Source of the DNA: Rhodospirillaceae bacterium
Lineage (GTDB): Bacteria; Pseudomonadota; Alphaproteobacteria; Rhodospirillales; 2-02-FULL-58-16
Length of the DNA stretch: 21,901 nt
Assembly (NCBI GenBank): GCA_013349695.1
Contig: DUZD01000014.1
Coordinates: 1-21,901 of the forward strand
Direction: 5' to 3'
The notes below the pieces were generated by a model. The model was not told the origin of the DNA. It made no database searches and saw only the letters and a list, made by a program, of their open reading frames with translations. Every line of letters starts with the position of its first letter. The first letter of the stretch is position 1. Of the stretch, positions 6,456 to 14,763 are shown piece by piece. Made by a program: the position numbers and the translations under genes.

Positions 6456-7001
6456 TCAGAAAAACATGACGGTCCACGACCACGGCACCACGGCGGAGCG
6501 GAAAAACATGAAAATCGCCGCCAATCCGATGGCGACGCCGTAGGGAATGCCTTGCTCCTTGACCAGATGTTGCCGCAGCCAAGGCGCCCTGGCGAGGGAC
6601 GGCAGCCTGTCCGCAAGCCGCCTGAGGCAAAGGACGATCAGCGCCACCGCGCCGCCGAACAAGGCGACGAGGAGCAGATAAGGCGCAATGTCCGCCCATC
6701 CGATCCAAACGCCCGCCGCCGCCAGCAATTTAACGTCGCCGCCGCCGATGAAGCCGCGGGCGAACAAAATCGCCCCGCCGGCGAAAAGGGCCAAACCGGT
6801 TCCGTAATGGACGGCGACAGCGAGAAAATCGACTCCCCCCAGGAGGGCGGCGGGAAGAAAGGCGATGGCAACGATGACCGACGGCCAGTTGGGGATTTGA
6901 AAATAGCGAAAATCACTGACAACCGCGTAAGCCATAAGCAGGGGAAACGATGCCACAACCACCCCCTGGGTGATGGTGAGCACGATTTGCAGGATTTCCA
7001 C
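6456..7001 (-). CDS. cpaA: Type IV prepilin peptidase, CpaA/TadV type
   Basis: The 181-aa hydrophobic protein belongs to the A24 aspartate peptidases. Both catalytic aspartates are visible: D30 in VSDFRYFQIPN and D89 in GFIGGGDVKLLAA (the GxGD motif). The short form without the N-methylating domain fits CpaA/TadV, which process Flp pilins at the inner membrane. The start is a GTG at 7001; the next ATG (codon 23) would remove the first membrane helix. No strong Shine-Dalgarno is seen. The Flp pilin gene lies 400 bp upstream on the same strand, giving enzyme and substrate side by side. The rest of a tad/cpa cluster is not in the window. Confidence 0.9.
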   Translation of the reverse strand: MEILQIVLTITQGVVVASFPLLMAYAVVSDFRYFQIPNWPSVIVAIAFLPAALLGGVDFLAVAVHYGTGLALFAGGAILFARGFIGGGDVKLLAAAGVWIGWADIAPYLLLVALFGGAVALIVLCLRRLADRLPSLARAPWLRQHLVKEQGIPYGVAIGLAAIFMFFRSAVVPWSWTVMFF

Positions 7002-7029
7002 TGGCTATTGCCGCCCTAGGGCAAATCCA

Positions 7030-7064
7030 GATTGATTGGAATCGCCAAAGGCGATCCATCAATC
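7030..7064. repeat. Imperfect stem-loop upstream of cpaA
   Basis: GATTGAT (7030-7036) pairs with ATCAATC (7058-7064), and inside it ATCGCC (7041-7046) pairs with GGCGAT (7050-7055) around an AAA loop. It lies 29 bp upstream of the cpaA start. It could be an mRNA leader structure or part of the adjacent repeat element. Confidence 0.55.
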
Positions 7065-7101
7065 CGGAGAGTTTGCTCTAACTTATTGATGTAGAGCGGA
7101 T

Positions 7102-7128
7102 CGTTTCAAATTGAATCAATTTGAAACG
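7102..7128. repeat. 27-bp palindrome, probable dispersed intergenic repeat
   Basis: CGTTTCAAATTGA (7102-7114) is followed by one central A and then its exact reverse complement TCAATTTGAAACG (7116-7128). The flanks continue the symmetry imperfectly (AGAGCGGAT to the left, GAATCGC to the right). From memory, very similar palindromes occur in many intergenic regions of Alphaproteobacteria; copy number in this genome cannot be judged from one window. Confidence 0.7.
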
Positions 7129-7330
7129 TGAATCGCCCCCTAAGGCGAAAGCAGCCGGCGCTCCCTTGCGTCGCCATGTGCGGGTTTCAGGTCCGCTACA
7201 TAGGCACACGAAGATGCGCGTGATGGCTATTACGGGATATTCCCGCCGCGAATACACCATCACGCCGCCAACACCGGCTTTCGCGATTGGGCGCCAACAA
7301 GGCTCTCAAGGGGCCTTGGCACGAAACTAG

Positions 7331-7357
7331 GGGCCGTTCCCGATAATGAAACGGCCC
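7331..7357 (-). terminator. Hairpin downstream of flp, possible terminator or attenuator
   Basis: GGGCCGTT (7331-7338) pairs with AACGGCCC (7350-7357) around an 11-nt loop, 46 bp after the flp stop. There is only a short T-run after it on the minus strand, so termination may be partial. That would fit high pilin and low peptidase expression, a common pattern in Flp loci. Confidence 0.4.
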
Positions 7358-7402
7358 GCGGACGAATTCGACCCCGCAAACCCCCTAATGATTAAAAATG
7401 GG

Positions 7403-7576
7403 CTAGATGTTGTTGGCGACCTGGTTGAACATGTTACCCAAGTCTTGGCCGACAAAGGTAACGGCGGCGATAATAATCACGGCGATTAGGGCAGCGATCA
7501 GCCCGTATTCGATCGCCGTGGCGCCATCTTCGTTTTTCCAAAACGGTTTCATAAACCGGGTAATTTTTTTCGGCAT
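7403..7576 (-). CDS. flp: Flp/Fap-type pilin precursor
   Basis: The 57-aa protein starts MPKKITRFMKPFWKNEDG and then ATAIEYGLIAALIAVII, the exact Flp pilin layout. It has a short basic leader, a glycine (residue 18) before the cleavage site, Glu at +5 and Tyr at +6, and one hydrophobic helix. CpaA, encoded downstream, should cut after Gly18, and the mature pilin would assemble into thin Flp/Tad adhesion pili. AGGAG lies 9 nt before the ATG. The frame is too short for a typical 60-codon cut-off. Confidence 0.92.
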   Translation of the reverse strand: MPKKITRFMKPFWKNEDGATAIEYGLIAALIAVIIIAAVTFVGQDLGNMFNQVANNI

Positions 7577-8181
7577 TGGTTGGAACTCCTATTTGGCTGC
7601 CTGTTGGAATGAGCATGTCTCTCCAAGAACCGACTACCGAACACCAAAGACATCTGACCCTTAATAAAAGGTTACCTATTCAGTGTGGCGAGTACCCCTA
7701 TAGCGTGACAAAACCAAAACGTGAAGTCAAGGGTAGGACCAAAATGACTTCCGCCGATACCCTTCCTTGGATCAATGCCAGGGCGAAGCGCGCCGGTTAT
7801 TTAAGCAATGGAATCAATGGCTTTCGACAGTGGCGGCAAAGGCGCAAAAATTGCTGCGCCGTATCGGCCGAAACCTTAAAAAAAAGTTCATCCGGGAATT
7901 CCGGGAAAAGCGTCCGTTATACCGTTGAGCCCGCCATCCCAATCGGCGGCATTCAAGGCCGTGCCGGCTTCGCCGGCCGCCGCCAAGAGGGCGAACCTCG
8001 GGCGCCGCCGCCTGACTCGGAAGAATGGCCGTTTTTATCTCTCGAAAGAATAATTATTGGCTCTCCTTGAATGACTTTCTTGAGAGGCTGAACAAGGCCA
8101 CTTTCCCGAGCCGGCCCACCATCCACAGGCCACCGTCCGCGACGGCTGTCAAGGGCGACCGTTGTCCGTCCCGTGGATCGA
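7577..8181. other. Intergenic stretch without a recognisable gene
   Basis: The flp promoter should lie in the first part (7590-7750, minus strand), but no clear -35/-10 pair was picked out. Open frames here (for example 7576-8070 plus and 8195-7953 minus) have biased, unlikely amino-acid composition. Short GC-rich hairpins occur at 7841-7860 (GGCGCA/TGCGCC) and 7963-7977 (GCCGGC-TTC-GCCGGC). The latter part may be debris downstream of the broken caspase-like gene. Confidence 0.5.
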
Positions 8182-8760
8182 CTATTCTCTCCCACCGCCG
8201 AGCGCGAATCGCCCGTAATAGCGCCTGGCGTAATAGGACATCGTATCCTTCAGGTAGCGCTTGAGTTCATCATATCCGACCGATCCGTCACCATTCCCAA
8301 ATGGCGCCGCGTCGGCTTTCCCGGACATGCCCAAGAGGAAATATTTGGTGAACAGGCCGTGCGACTTGTCTTTCTCCCATGAGGCCATTTCCCTTGCCCC
8401 CCCGGCGGCTATCACCGTGACGTTGGCGGGCAGGCTAAGGGTTTTCGCCCTCATATAGACCGGCGAGGCGTGGCCCGAGTAGTAGATGGTGACGTTGGAT
8501 CGTCCAGGTTTGACCCAGTTGAACAGCCGTCCCTTGAATTGGCCCTTGCGACCAAATACCGAAATCAGGTCCGCTTGCGTAGCGTCACGAAGATCAACGA
8601 TGTTGCCCTCGCGAACTCCCAGCGCCTGCGTCACGTAGCGTTTGAAGCCCTCGGCATAGGCATAGGCGGGGACCAGGTTGGGAATATTCCGTTTTCCGAG
8701 CTCTTTGGCGGCACCGTATCGACCCGCCGCCGTGAAAGCGGTAGAGGATTTCCTAAAAAA
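8182..8760 (-). pseudogene. Caspase-like (peptidase C14) domain remnant lacking the catalytic-cysteine region
   Basis: On the minus strand the frame is open from about 8758 and reads GKRNIPNLVPAYAYAEGFKR, then REGNIVDLRDATQADL and VTIYYSGHA, the first half of a bacterial caspase-like domain up to its catalytic histidine. It then passes in frame straight to SPVYMRAKTLSLPANVTVIA and FTKYFLLGMSGKADA. The intervening segment, where the family has its catalytic cysteine (DACFSG-like), is missing, apparently by in-frame deletion. The N-terminal HALVIGN-type strand is also missing or altered. A GTG at 8634 gives a 150-aa frame but would start inside the domain. An active peptidase is not possible. 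It is a decayed gene, or less likely a pseudoenzyme. Confidence 0.7.
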
Positions 8761-8813
8761 TTATCTATAAGCTCACGGGCATGCTTTAAGAATGGCGCGA
8801 CGGGGACCGAACC

Positions 8814-10628
8814 ATGCCAATACCGTTAGCCGAAAACCTCTATAAAACCGTTCGCCGAGTGCGGGGGTTTCTTCGCCGGGACCGAGAGGCGGAATTGGAG
8901 GACCTCCCGGAGCACCTTCCCGAGGCGTGGGAAAAGGCCTATCCCGAGGGCATCGACTGGCACTCCGAGATCGCGCCCAAACCCTTGCCCGCCTTGCTCG
9001 ACGAGGCGGCGGCGGCGTTTCCCGACAACATCTGCGTCAATTTCCGCGGCAGACGCTACCGCTATCGTGAAATCGCCGAATTGGTGGATAAGGCGGCGAA
9101 AGGATTCCGCGCCATGGGCGTGCAAAAGGGCATCAAGGTCGGACTGATGCTGCCCAACAGCCCTTACGCCGTGATCTGCTTTTATGCCGTTCTCAAGGCC
9201 GGCGGCACCGTGGTGAACGTCAACCCGCTCTACGCCGAACGCGAGATCGAACGGCAGATTCGCGACTCCGGCATGTGCATCCTGGTGACGCTCGCCATGA
9301 AGACGCTCTACCCGAAGGTGGCGAAGCGTCTCGCCGACGGCGGCGGCCTCGAGAGGATCGTTGTCTGCTCGATGACCGCCATCCTGCCGTTTCCGGAGAA
9401 CGCCCTCTTTGCCGTTCTCAGGCGCCGCGAGATCGCCGCCATTCCGGATGACGACCTGCATGTGCGCTATGACCGCCTGATCGACAACGACGGCATGTTC
9501 GAGCCAGCCGAAATCGATGCCGTACGCGATGTCGCCGTGCTGCAGTACACCGGCGGCACGACCGGCCTGCCGAAAGCCGCCAGATTGACCCACGCCAACC
9601 TTTACGCCAACGCGGTCCAGGTCGAAATGTGGGCGCAAGGCACCAAACCGGGCGGTGAAAAAATCCTTGGTGTACTGCCTTTATTCCATGCTTTCGGCAT
9701 GACCGCGGTGATGAATGTGGGCTTGCGCCTTGGCGCCGAGATGATTTTGCTGCCGCGCTTCAAGACGGCCGAGGTCTTGAAGACCATCGACCGCGAGCGC
9801 CCGACCATCTTCGTTGGCGTGCCGACCATGTATTCGGCGCTCAACGCCGCCCACGACCTTGGCAAGCAAGACCTTTCCAGTCTCGTTTATTGCATCTCCG
9901 GCGGCGCGCCGCTGCCCGCCAAGGTGCGCAATGCCTTCGAGGAGATGACTGGATGCACCCTGGTCGAAGGATACGGCTTGAGCGAAACGGCACCGGTATG
10001 CACCGTCAATCCGTTCGCGGGCATCAACAAGACAGGCTCCGTGGGCTTGCCGTTGCCGGCGACGCTGATCGAGATCGTCGCCCGCGACGGGCCCGATCGA
10101 ATTTTGCCGTTGGGCGAACATGGCGAAATTTGCGTCACCGGCCCGCAAGTCATGGCCGGCTACGCCAACCGGGCGCAGGAAACCGTCGATGCCTTGCGGG
10201 GCGGCCGGCTGCACACCGGCGATATCGGCCACCTCGACGAGGACGGTTATCTTTACGTCATCGACCGCATCAAGGACCTGATCCTGAGCGGCGGCTTCAA
10301 CGTTTATCCGCGCATGGTCGAAGAGGCGATCCAGCTTCATCCCGCCATCGCCGAAGTCGCCGTTTGCGGGGTCGCCGACCGCCATCGCGGTGAAATCGTC
10401 AAGGCTTTCGTCAAGCTCAAGGACAAAGAGAGCCTGAAGGCGGTGGAATTGCGGGCTTTCCTCAAGGACAAACTGGCGCCGTTCGAGATTCCCCGGCGCA
10501 TCGAGTTCCGCGAAACCCTACCCATAACCCTGATCGGCAAAATCTCCAAGAAAGAGCTGAAAGCGGGGAGGCGGCGGAACCGTCGGACGGCCGGGACGGA
10601 GCCGCCGAAACGGAGCCATAAGACATGA
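8814..10628 (+). CDS. fadD: Long-chain fatty acid-CoA ligase (AMP-forming)
   Basis: The 604-aa protein is an ANL-superfamily adenylate-forming enzyme that activates fatty acids to acyl-CoA with ATP. Landmarks in order are the P-loop YTGGTTGLPKAARLTHANL (about residue 244), YGLSETAP (about 386), LHTGDIGHLDEDGYLYV (about 467), DRIKDLILSGGFNVYP (about 484) and the C-terminal GKISKKELK with the catalytic lysine (about 575). The length fits FadD-type ligases with a slightly extended N-terminus. ATG at 8814 follows a GGGGA purine stretch. Thiolase and dehydrogenase/hydratase genes follow on the same strand, so the enzyme feeds beta-oxidation. Its stop overlaps, as ATGA, a decayed copy of the thiolase start. 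Chain-length preference is not readable from sequence. Confidence 0.9.
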   Translation: MPIPLAENLYKTVRRVRGFLRRDREAELEDLPEHLPEAWEKAYPEGIDWHSEIAPKPLPALLDEAAAAFPDNICVNFRGRRYRYREIAELVDKAAKGFRAMGVQKGIKVGLMLPNSPYAVICFYAVLKAGGTVVNVNPLYAEREIERQIRDSGMCILVTLAMKTLYPKVAKRLADGGGLERIVVCSMTAILPFPENALFAVLRRREIAAIPDDDLHVRYDRLIDNDGMFEPAEIDAVRDVAVLQYTGGTTGLPKAARLTHANLYANAVQVEMWAQGTKPGGEKILGVLPLFHAFGMTAVMNVGLRLGAEMILLPRFKTAEVLKTIDRERPTIFVGVPTMYSALNAAHDLGKQDLSSLVYCISGGAPLPAKVRNAFEEMTGCTLVEGYGLSETAPVCTVNPFAGINKTGSVGLPLPATLIEIVARDGPDRILPLGEHGEICVTGPQVMAGYANRAQETVDALRGGRLHTGDIGHLDEDGYLYVIDRIKDLILSGGFNVYPRMVEEAIQLHPAIAEVAVCGVADRHRGEIVKAFVKLKDKESLKAVELRAFLKDKLAPFEIPRRIEFRETLPITLIGKISKKELKAGRRRNRRTAGTEPPKRSHKT

Positions 10629-10720
10629 CCAACTTGACCAATGCCGTCATCACCGGCCACTACGCCCGTTCGCCTTTCACCTTCGCTCTCAAGAATGGAA
10701 ATTCGGTGACAGCATACTAA
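10625..10720 (+). pseudogene. Duplicated 5' fragment of the thiolase gene
   Basis: The frame starts MTNLTNAVITGHYARSPFTF and runs into the hairpin element, stopping after 31 codons. The intact thiolase begins MTNAVIAGYARSPFTFAGKG, and the DNA of the last shared part (TACGCCCGTTCGCC onward, to about 10686) is identical to that at about 11105. The copy overlaps the fadD stop in an ATGA junction, the usual spacing of a co-translated operon. This may be the original start site of the thiolase gene, later replaced downstream. Confidence 0.7.
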
Positions 10721-10787
10721 TTTTCAAAGCCTTGCCATTTCCAAACAAGCGGCAAGATATAAATTAGTATGCCGTCACCGAATTTCC
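10697..10787. repeat. Hairpin-forming MITE/REP-like element with 27-bp inverted ends
   Basis: The arms at 10697-10723 and 10761-10787 are inverted copies matching at 26 of 27 bases; each begins GGAAATTCGGTGAC when read inward. A nested pair CTTGCC (10731-10736) / GGCAAG (10751-10756) lets almost the whole 91 bp fold into one long hairpin. No transposase is inside, so this is a non-autonomous element. From memory, ends beginning GGAAATTCGGTGACAG flank REP-associated (Y1) transposase genes in Proteobacteria; that link needs a search. The right arm's outer 18 bases are repeated in tandem (10772-10789 and 10790-10807). Confidence 0.75.
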
Positions 10788-11081
10788 GGCCGTCACCGAA
10801 TTTCCGGCCATGACACCGGGTATTAAATGGTACTAAAATAATAATGAGAGCTGCCGCATGGACATGCTCCAACTTGACTAACGCCGCCGCGTCGAGGAAA
10901 ACGGATTCATGGAATTGCCTTTTCGTATCGATCGCGTCCGGCGCGCCGTAGCGTTGTCGTCGTGTCACCATGATCCTTTCGAGCGCATGTTGGCCGCGCC
11001 GGCGCCGGCCAAGGAGCCGACCCCGATCACCGGCGGCCGGTGCCGGTGCATCGAGCCTTACGATCTTTGGGTTTCGTGGAC
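10788..11081. other. Inter-gene remainder between the hairpin element and the thiolase gene
   Basis: No credible gene is present. It contains the second 18-bp copy of the hairpin arm's outer end (to 10807), an AT-rich patch near 10825-10850, and a stretch at about 10868-10890 (CCAACTTGACTAACGCCGCC) that resembles the start of the thiolase fragment at 10628. The minus-strand frame 10971-10717 reads through the hairpin and is not recognised. The segment looks like insertion debris. Confidence 0.45.
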
Positions 11082-12218
11082 ATGACCAACGCCGTCATTG
11101 CCGGCTACGCCCGTTCGCCTTTCACCTTCGCCGGCAAGGGCGAGTTGGCGAAAATCCGTCCCGACGACATGGCCGCGCTGGTGGTCAAGGGGCTGATGAA
11201 AAGAACCGGCGTCAAGCCCTCCGATGTCGAAGACCTGATCCTCGGCTGCGCCTTCCCTGAGGGCGAGCAAGGGCTCAACCTCGGCCGCTTGACCGTTTTT
11301 CTCGCCGGCCTGTCCAAATCGGTCGCCGGAGTCACCGTCAACCGCTTCTGCGGCTCGTCCATGCAGGCCATCCACATGGCCGCCGGCGCCATCGCCTTGG
11401 GCGCCGGCGAGGTGTTCATCTGCGCCGGCGTCGAGTCGATGACCCGGGTGCCGGTCATGGGCTTCAATCCGCTGCCCCACCCGGGCCTCTATTTAAAGTA
11501 TCCCCAGGCCTACATACCCATGGGGGAGACCGCCGAGAACGTCGCCGTCAAATACGGCCTGTCCCGCGCCCGGCAGGAGGCCTTCGCGTTGGCCAGCCAC
11601 GTCAAGGCCGCCGCCGCGCGCGAGCAAGGCAATCTTGCAGCCGAGATCGTCTCCTTTGGGAAGGGCAAAACCAAGATCGACACCGACGGCTGCATCCGTC
11701 CCGACAGCTCGCTGGAGGCCTTGGCCGATCTCAAGCCCGCCTTCGACGAAAACGGCACGGTGACCGCCGGCACGTCTTCGCCCCTGACCGACGGGGCGGC
11801 GGCGGTGCTGGTGGTAAGCGAGGACTACGCGGAACGAAACGGCCTCGATCCCTTGGCCCGCGTAAAAGCCGTCGCGGTGGCCGGCTGCCAGCCTGAAATC
11901 ATGGGCATCGGTCCCGTCGCGGCGACCAAGAAGGCCCTGGCGCGGGCCGGTCTCAAGGTCGCCGACATCGACGTGATCGAGCTCAACGAGGCCTTCGCCT
12001 CCCAGGCACTTGCCTGCATCGACAAGCTGAAGCTGGACGGCGACAAGATCAACATCGACGGCGGCGCCATCGCCCTTGGCCATCCGCTCGGCGCTACCGG
12101 CGCCCGCATTACCGGCAAGGCGGCGGCGCTGCTGCAACGGCAAGAGGGGAGATACGCGCTGGCCACCCAGTGCATCGGCGGCGGCCAGGGCATCGCCACC
12201 ATCCTCGAGGCCATGTAG
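11082..12218 (+). CDS. fadA: Acetyl-CoA acyltransferase (thiolase), beta-oxidation
   Basis: The 378-aa enzyme cleaves 3-ketoacyl-CoA with CoA to acetyl-CoA and a shortened acyl-CoA. All thiolase residues are present: acylated Cys about 90 in NRFCGSSMQA, His about 334 in GGAIALGHPLGATGAR and the second Cys about 364 in QCIGGGQG. ATG at 11082 is chosen over the in-frame ATG at 11040 because MTNAVIAGYARSPF is the typical start and is mirrored by the duplicate at 10625. The Shine-Dalgarno is weak. The next gene starts directly after the stop codon, so the two products are probably translationally coupled, as for FadA and FadB of a trifunctional complex. Confidence 0.93.
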   Translation: MTNAVIAGYARSPFTFAGKGELAKIRPDDMAALVVKGLMKRTGVKPSDVEDLILGCAFPEGEQGLNLGRLTVFLAGLSKSVAGVTVNRFCGSSMQAIHMAAGAIALGAGEVFICAGVESMTRVPVMGFNPLPHPGLYLKYPQAYIPMGETAENVAVKYGLSRARQEAFALASHVKAAAAREQGNLAAEIVSFGKGKTKIDTDGCIRPDSSLEALADLKPAFDENGTVTAGTSSPLTDGAAAVLVVSEDYAERNGLDPLARVKAVAVAGCQPEIMGIGPVAATKKALARAGLKVADIDVIELNEAFASQALACIDKLKLDGDKINIDGGAIALGHPLGATGARITGKAAALLQRQEGRYALATQCIGGGQGIATILEAM

Positions 12219-14564
12219 ATGGCGGAGATCGCCGAGATCTCCAAGGCCGCCGTTATCGGCGCCGGCGTCATGGGCGCCGGCATCGCCGCCCACATCGCCA
12301 ACGCCGGCATCCCGGTGGTGCTCCTCGACATCGCCGCCAAGGACGGGGACAACCGCAACGCCATCGCCGAGGGCGCTTTGGGCAAGCTGCTGAAGGCCGA
12401 TCCCGCCCCGTTCATGGACAAGGGAAACGCCGAGCTGATCACCCCCGGCAACATCGACGACCATCTGGATTTGCTGGCCCAATGCGACTGGATCATCGAG
12501 GCCGTGGCCGAAAACTTAGGAATCAAGCGCGCCCTCTACGCCAAGATCGAGACGGCCCGCAAGCCGGGCTCCATCGTTTCTTCCAACACCTCCACCCTGC
12601 CGTTGAGCGTTCTCACCGAAGGCATGCCGGAAAGGTTCCAGGGCGATTTCCTGATCAGCCATTTTTTCAACCCGCCGCGTTACATGCGGCTGCTGGAGCT
12701 GGTCGCCGGTCCGCTGACGCGCCCGGCCGCCGTTGACGCCGTTCGCGCCTTCGCCGACAAGCGGCTCGGCAAGGGCATCGTCATGGCCAAGGACACGCCC
12801 GGTTTCATCGCCAACCGCATCGGCGTCTTCTGGCTGCAATGCGCCGTCGTCGAGGCCATGGAGGGGGGCTTGAGCGTCGAGGAGGCGGATGCGGTGATGG
12901 GCCGGCCCGTCGGCATTCCCAAGACCGGCGTCTTCGGGCTCTTGGATTTGATCGGTCTCGATCTGATGCCGCATGTCCTGGGCGGCATGGCCGGGGCCTT
13001 GCCGGCGGGCGACGCCTTTCACGGCGTCTTCCGCGAGTCGGAATTGATCGCCGAAATGATCTCCAAGGGCTATACCGGCCGCAAGGGCAAGGGCGGTTTT
13101 TACCGGCTCAACAAGGATGGCGGCAAAAGGGTCAAGGAAGCCATCAATCTCGCCACCGGCGAATACGCCGCCGCCGCCAAGCCGAAGCTCGCTTGCCTTT
13201 CGGCGGCGAAGAAAGGCGGGCTCCGGGCCCTGGTCACGAAGTCCGACAAGGGCGGGCGCTTCGCCTGGAAGGTGCTTTCCCGGACCTTGAGCTATGCCGC
13301 CGACTTGGTGCCCGAGATCGCCGGCGATATCGCCGCCGTCGATGCGGCGATGCGGCTGGGATACAACTGGTCGTTCGGCCCCTTCGAGCTGATCGACAAG
13401 CTGGGCGCCAACTGGTTGGCGGAAAAACTAAAAAGCGATGGCTTGGCCGTTCCCGAACTCTTGACAGCGGTGGGCGAGGAGACCTTCTATCGGAAAGCCG
13501 CCGGCCGGCTGCAATTTCTCGGCCCCGAGGGCAAATACCGCGACATCGAACGCGCCGACGGCGTGCTGCTTTTAGCCGACGTGAAAGCGCGGACGAGACC
13601 GCTGGCCACCAACCCCTCGGCCAGCCTGTGGAATATCGGCGACGGCGTCGTCTGCCTGGAGTTTCATTCCAAGATGAACTCCATCGATCCCCGGATCCTG
13701 TCGATGATCGGCAAGGCCATCCGCACCGTCAACATCATCGCCAACGGCTACAGGGCCATGGTGATCTATAACGAAGGCTCTAATTTCTCGGTCGGCGCCA
13801 ACATCGGGCTGTTGTCGATTGCCGCCAAATGGCGCGCCTGGTTTTTCGTCCGCTGGCTGATCGGATACGGGCAAAGCGCCTTGCAAGCCTTGAAATACGC
13901 CCCCTTCCCTGTGGTCGGAGCGCCGTCCGGCATGGCCTTGGGGGGGGGCTGCGAAATTCTTCTCCATTGCGACGCCGTCCAGGCCCATGCCGAGACCTAT
14001 GCCGGCCTCGTCGAGACCGGCGTCGGCGTCGTTCCGGCCTGGGGCGGCTGCAAGGAGATGCTGCTGCGCTGGACCGCCGATGGGCAACGGCCCAGCGGCC
14101 CCATGCCGCCGGTGATCAAGGTTTTCGAGACCATCGGCAAGGCGGCGGTGGCCAAGTCGGCGGCCGAGGCCGAAGGTCTGCTTTACCTGCGCCCCGGCGA
14201 TGGGATCACCATGAACCGGGACCGCCTGTTGGCCGACGCCAAGGCCAAGGCCCTGGAGCTGGCCGGGGATTACCGGCCGCCCGCCGAGGCGGAGATTTTC
14301 CTGCCCGGAGGGTCCGCCAGGGCGACCATGAACATGGTCGTCGATGGCCTCGGCAAGGCCGGCAAGGCGACGCCTCACGACCAAGTGGTGGCGAAAGCCC
14401 TGGCCGGAGTGTTGAGCGGCGGCGATACCGACATCACCGAGCCTTTGTGCGAAGACGACCTGCTGGCCCTGGAACGCCTCGCCTTCATGAAATTAGCGCG
14501 CCACCCCGCCTCCATCGCCAGGGTTAAACACATGCTCAAAACCGGCAAGCCGCTGAGGAATTGA
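12219..14564 (+). CDS. fadB: Bifunctional 3-hydroxyacyl-CoA dehydrogenase / enoyl-CoA hydratase
   Basis: The 781-aa protein has the dehydrogenase first and the hydratase last, the reverse of E. coli FadB. The NAD-binding motif VIGAGVMGAGIAAHIANAG spans residues 12-30, with SHFFNPPRYMRLLEL carrying the catalytic His about 40 residues after SSNTSTLP. Two dehydrogenase C-terminal domains follow (TPGFIANRIG about residue 193, and a second copy with LGYNWSFGPFELIDKLG about 378). The crotonase domain occupies residues about 470-640 with both catalytic glutamates, in GMALGGGCEILLHCD and YAGLVETGVGVVPAWGG. It should hydrate trans-2-enoyl-CoA and oxidise the 3-hydroxy product with NAD. The ATG touches the thiolase TAG with no gap. 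Confidence 0.92.
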   Translation: MAEIAEISKAAVIGAGVMGAGIAAHIANAGIPVVLLDIAAKDGDNRNAIAEGALGKLLKADPAPFMDKGNAELITPGNIDDHLDLLAQCDWIIEAVAENLGIKRALYAKIETARKPGSIVSSNTSTLPLSVLTEGMPERFQGDFLISHFFNPPRYMRLLELVAGPLTRPAAVDAVRAFADKRLGKGIVMAKDTPGFIANRIGVFWLQCAVVEAMEGGLSVEEADAVMGRPVGIPKTGVFGLLDLIGLDLMPHVLGGMAGALPAGDAFHGVFRESELIAEMISKGYTGRKGKGGFYRLNKDGGKRVKEAINLATGEYAAAAKPKLACLSAAKKGGLRALVTKSDKGGRFAWKVLSRTLSYAADLVPEIAGDIAAVDAAMRLGYNWSFGPFELIDKLGANWLAEKLKSDGLAVPELLTAVGEETFYRKAAGRLQFLGPEGKYRDIERADGVLLLADVKARTRPLATNPSASLWNIGDGVVCLEFHSKMNSIDPRILSMIGKAIRTVNIIANGYRAMVIYNEGSNFSVGANIGLLSIAAKWRAWFFVRWLIGYGQSALQALKYAPFPVVGAPSGMALGGGCEILLHCDAVQAHAETYAGLVETGVGVVPAWGGCKEMLLRWTADGQRPSGPMPPVIKVFETIGKAAVAKSAAEAEGLLYLRPGDGITMNRDRLLADAKAKALELAGDYRPPAEAEIFLPGGSARATMNMVVDGLGKAGKATPHDQVVAKALAGVLSGGDTDITEPLCEDDLLALERLAFMKLARHPASIARVKHMLKTGKPLRN

Positions 14565-14763
14565 GAAGGGCATTTTCCGGTCGGGCGGCGGCATGGGTTG
14601 GAGGCGGGGGATTGGGGCCGGTTGTGGTCCTGAGCGAACATTCAATCCATCCCGTTTAACCACTACAGACATGCGTCTATGGCGGACCTTCGCTTTCGGC
14701 CGGAACATAAAGCGAATGCACTCTTAAATAACAGTTATATATCAACCACTTAAAAAAAATGTC

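Larger units (their letters stand above)
7002..7402. other. Intergenic region between flp and cpaA, with palindromic repeats
   Basis: No convincing gene is present. The stretch holds a stem-loop at 7030-7064, a near-perfect 27-bp palindrome at 7102-7128 with partly matching flanks, and a hairpin at 7331-7357. The frame reading out of the palindrome on the minus strand (7263 to 7078) is probably a by-product of a dispersed repeat family. Confidence 0.6.

Noticed and set aside
7078..7263. 61-codon minus-strand frame through the palindrome
   Set aside because: It is read out of a probable dispersed intergenic repeat; no start signal.
7576..8070. 164-codon plus-strand frame starting opposite the Flp pilin start codon
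   Set aside because: It has no recognisable domain and an unlikely composition, and its beginning is the antisense of the flp leader.
10717..10971. 84-codon minus-strand frame across the hairpin element
   Set aside because: Its C-terminal third is the translated hairpin and tandem repeat; no homology recognised for the rest.
11493..12482. Long minus-strand frame opposite thiolase and fadB
   Set aside because: Antisense artefact of high-GC codon use; the plus-strand genes carry all catalytic motifs.
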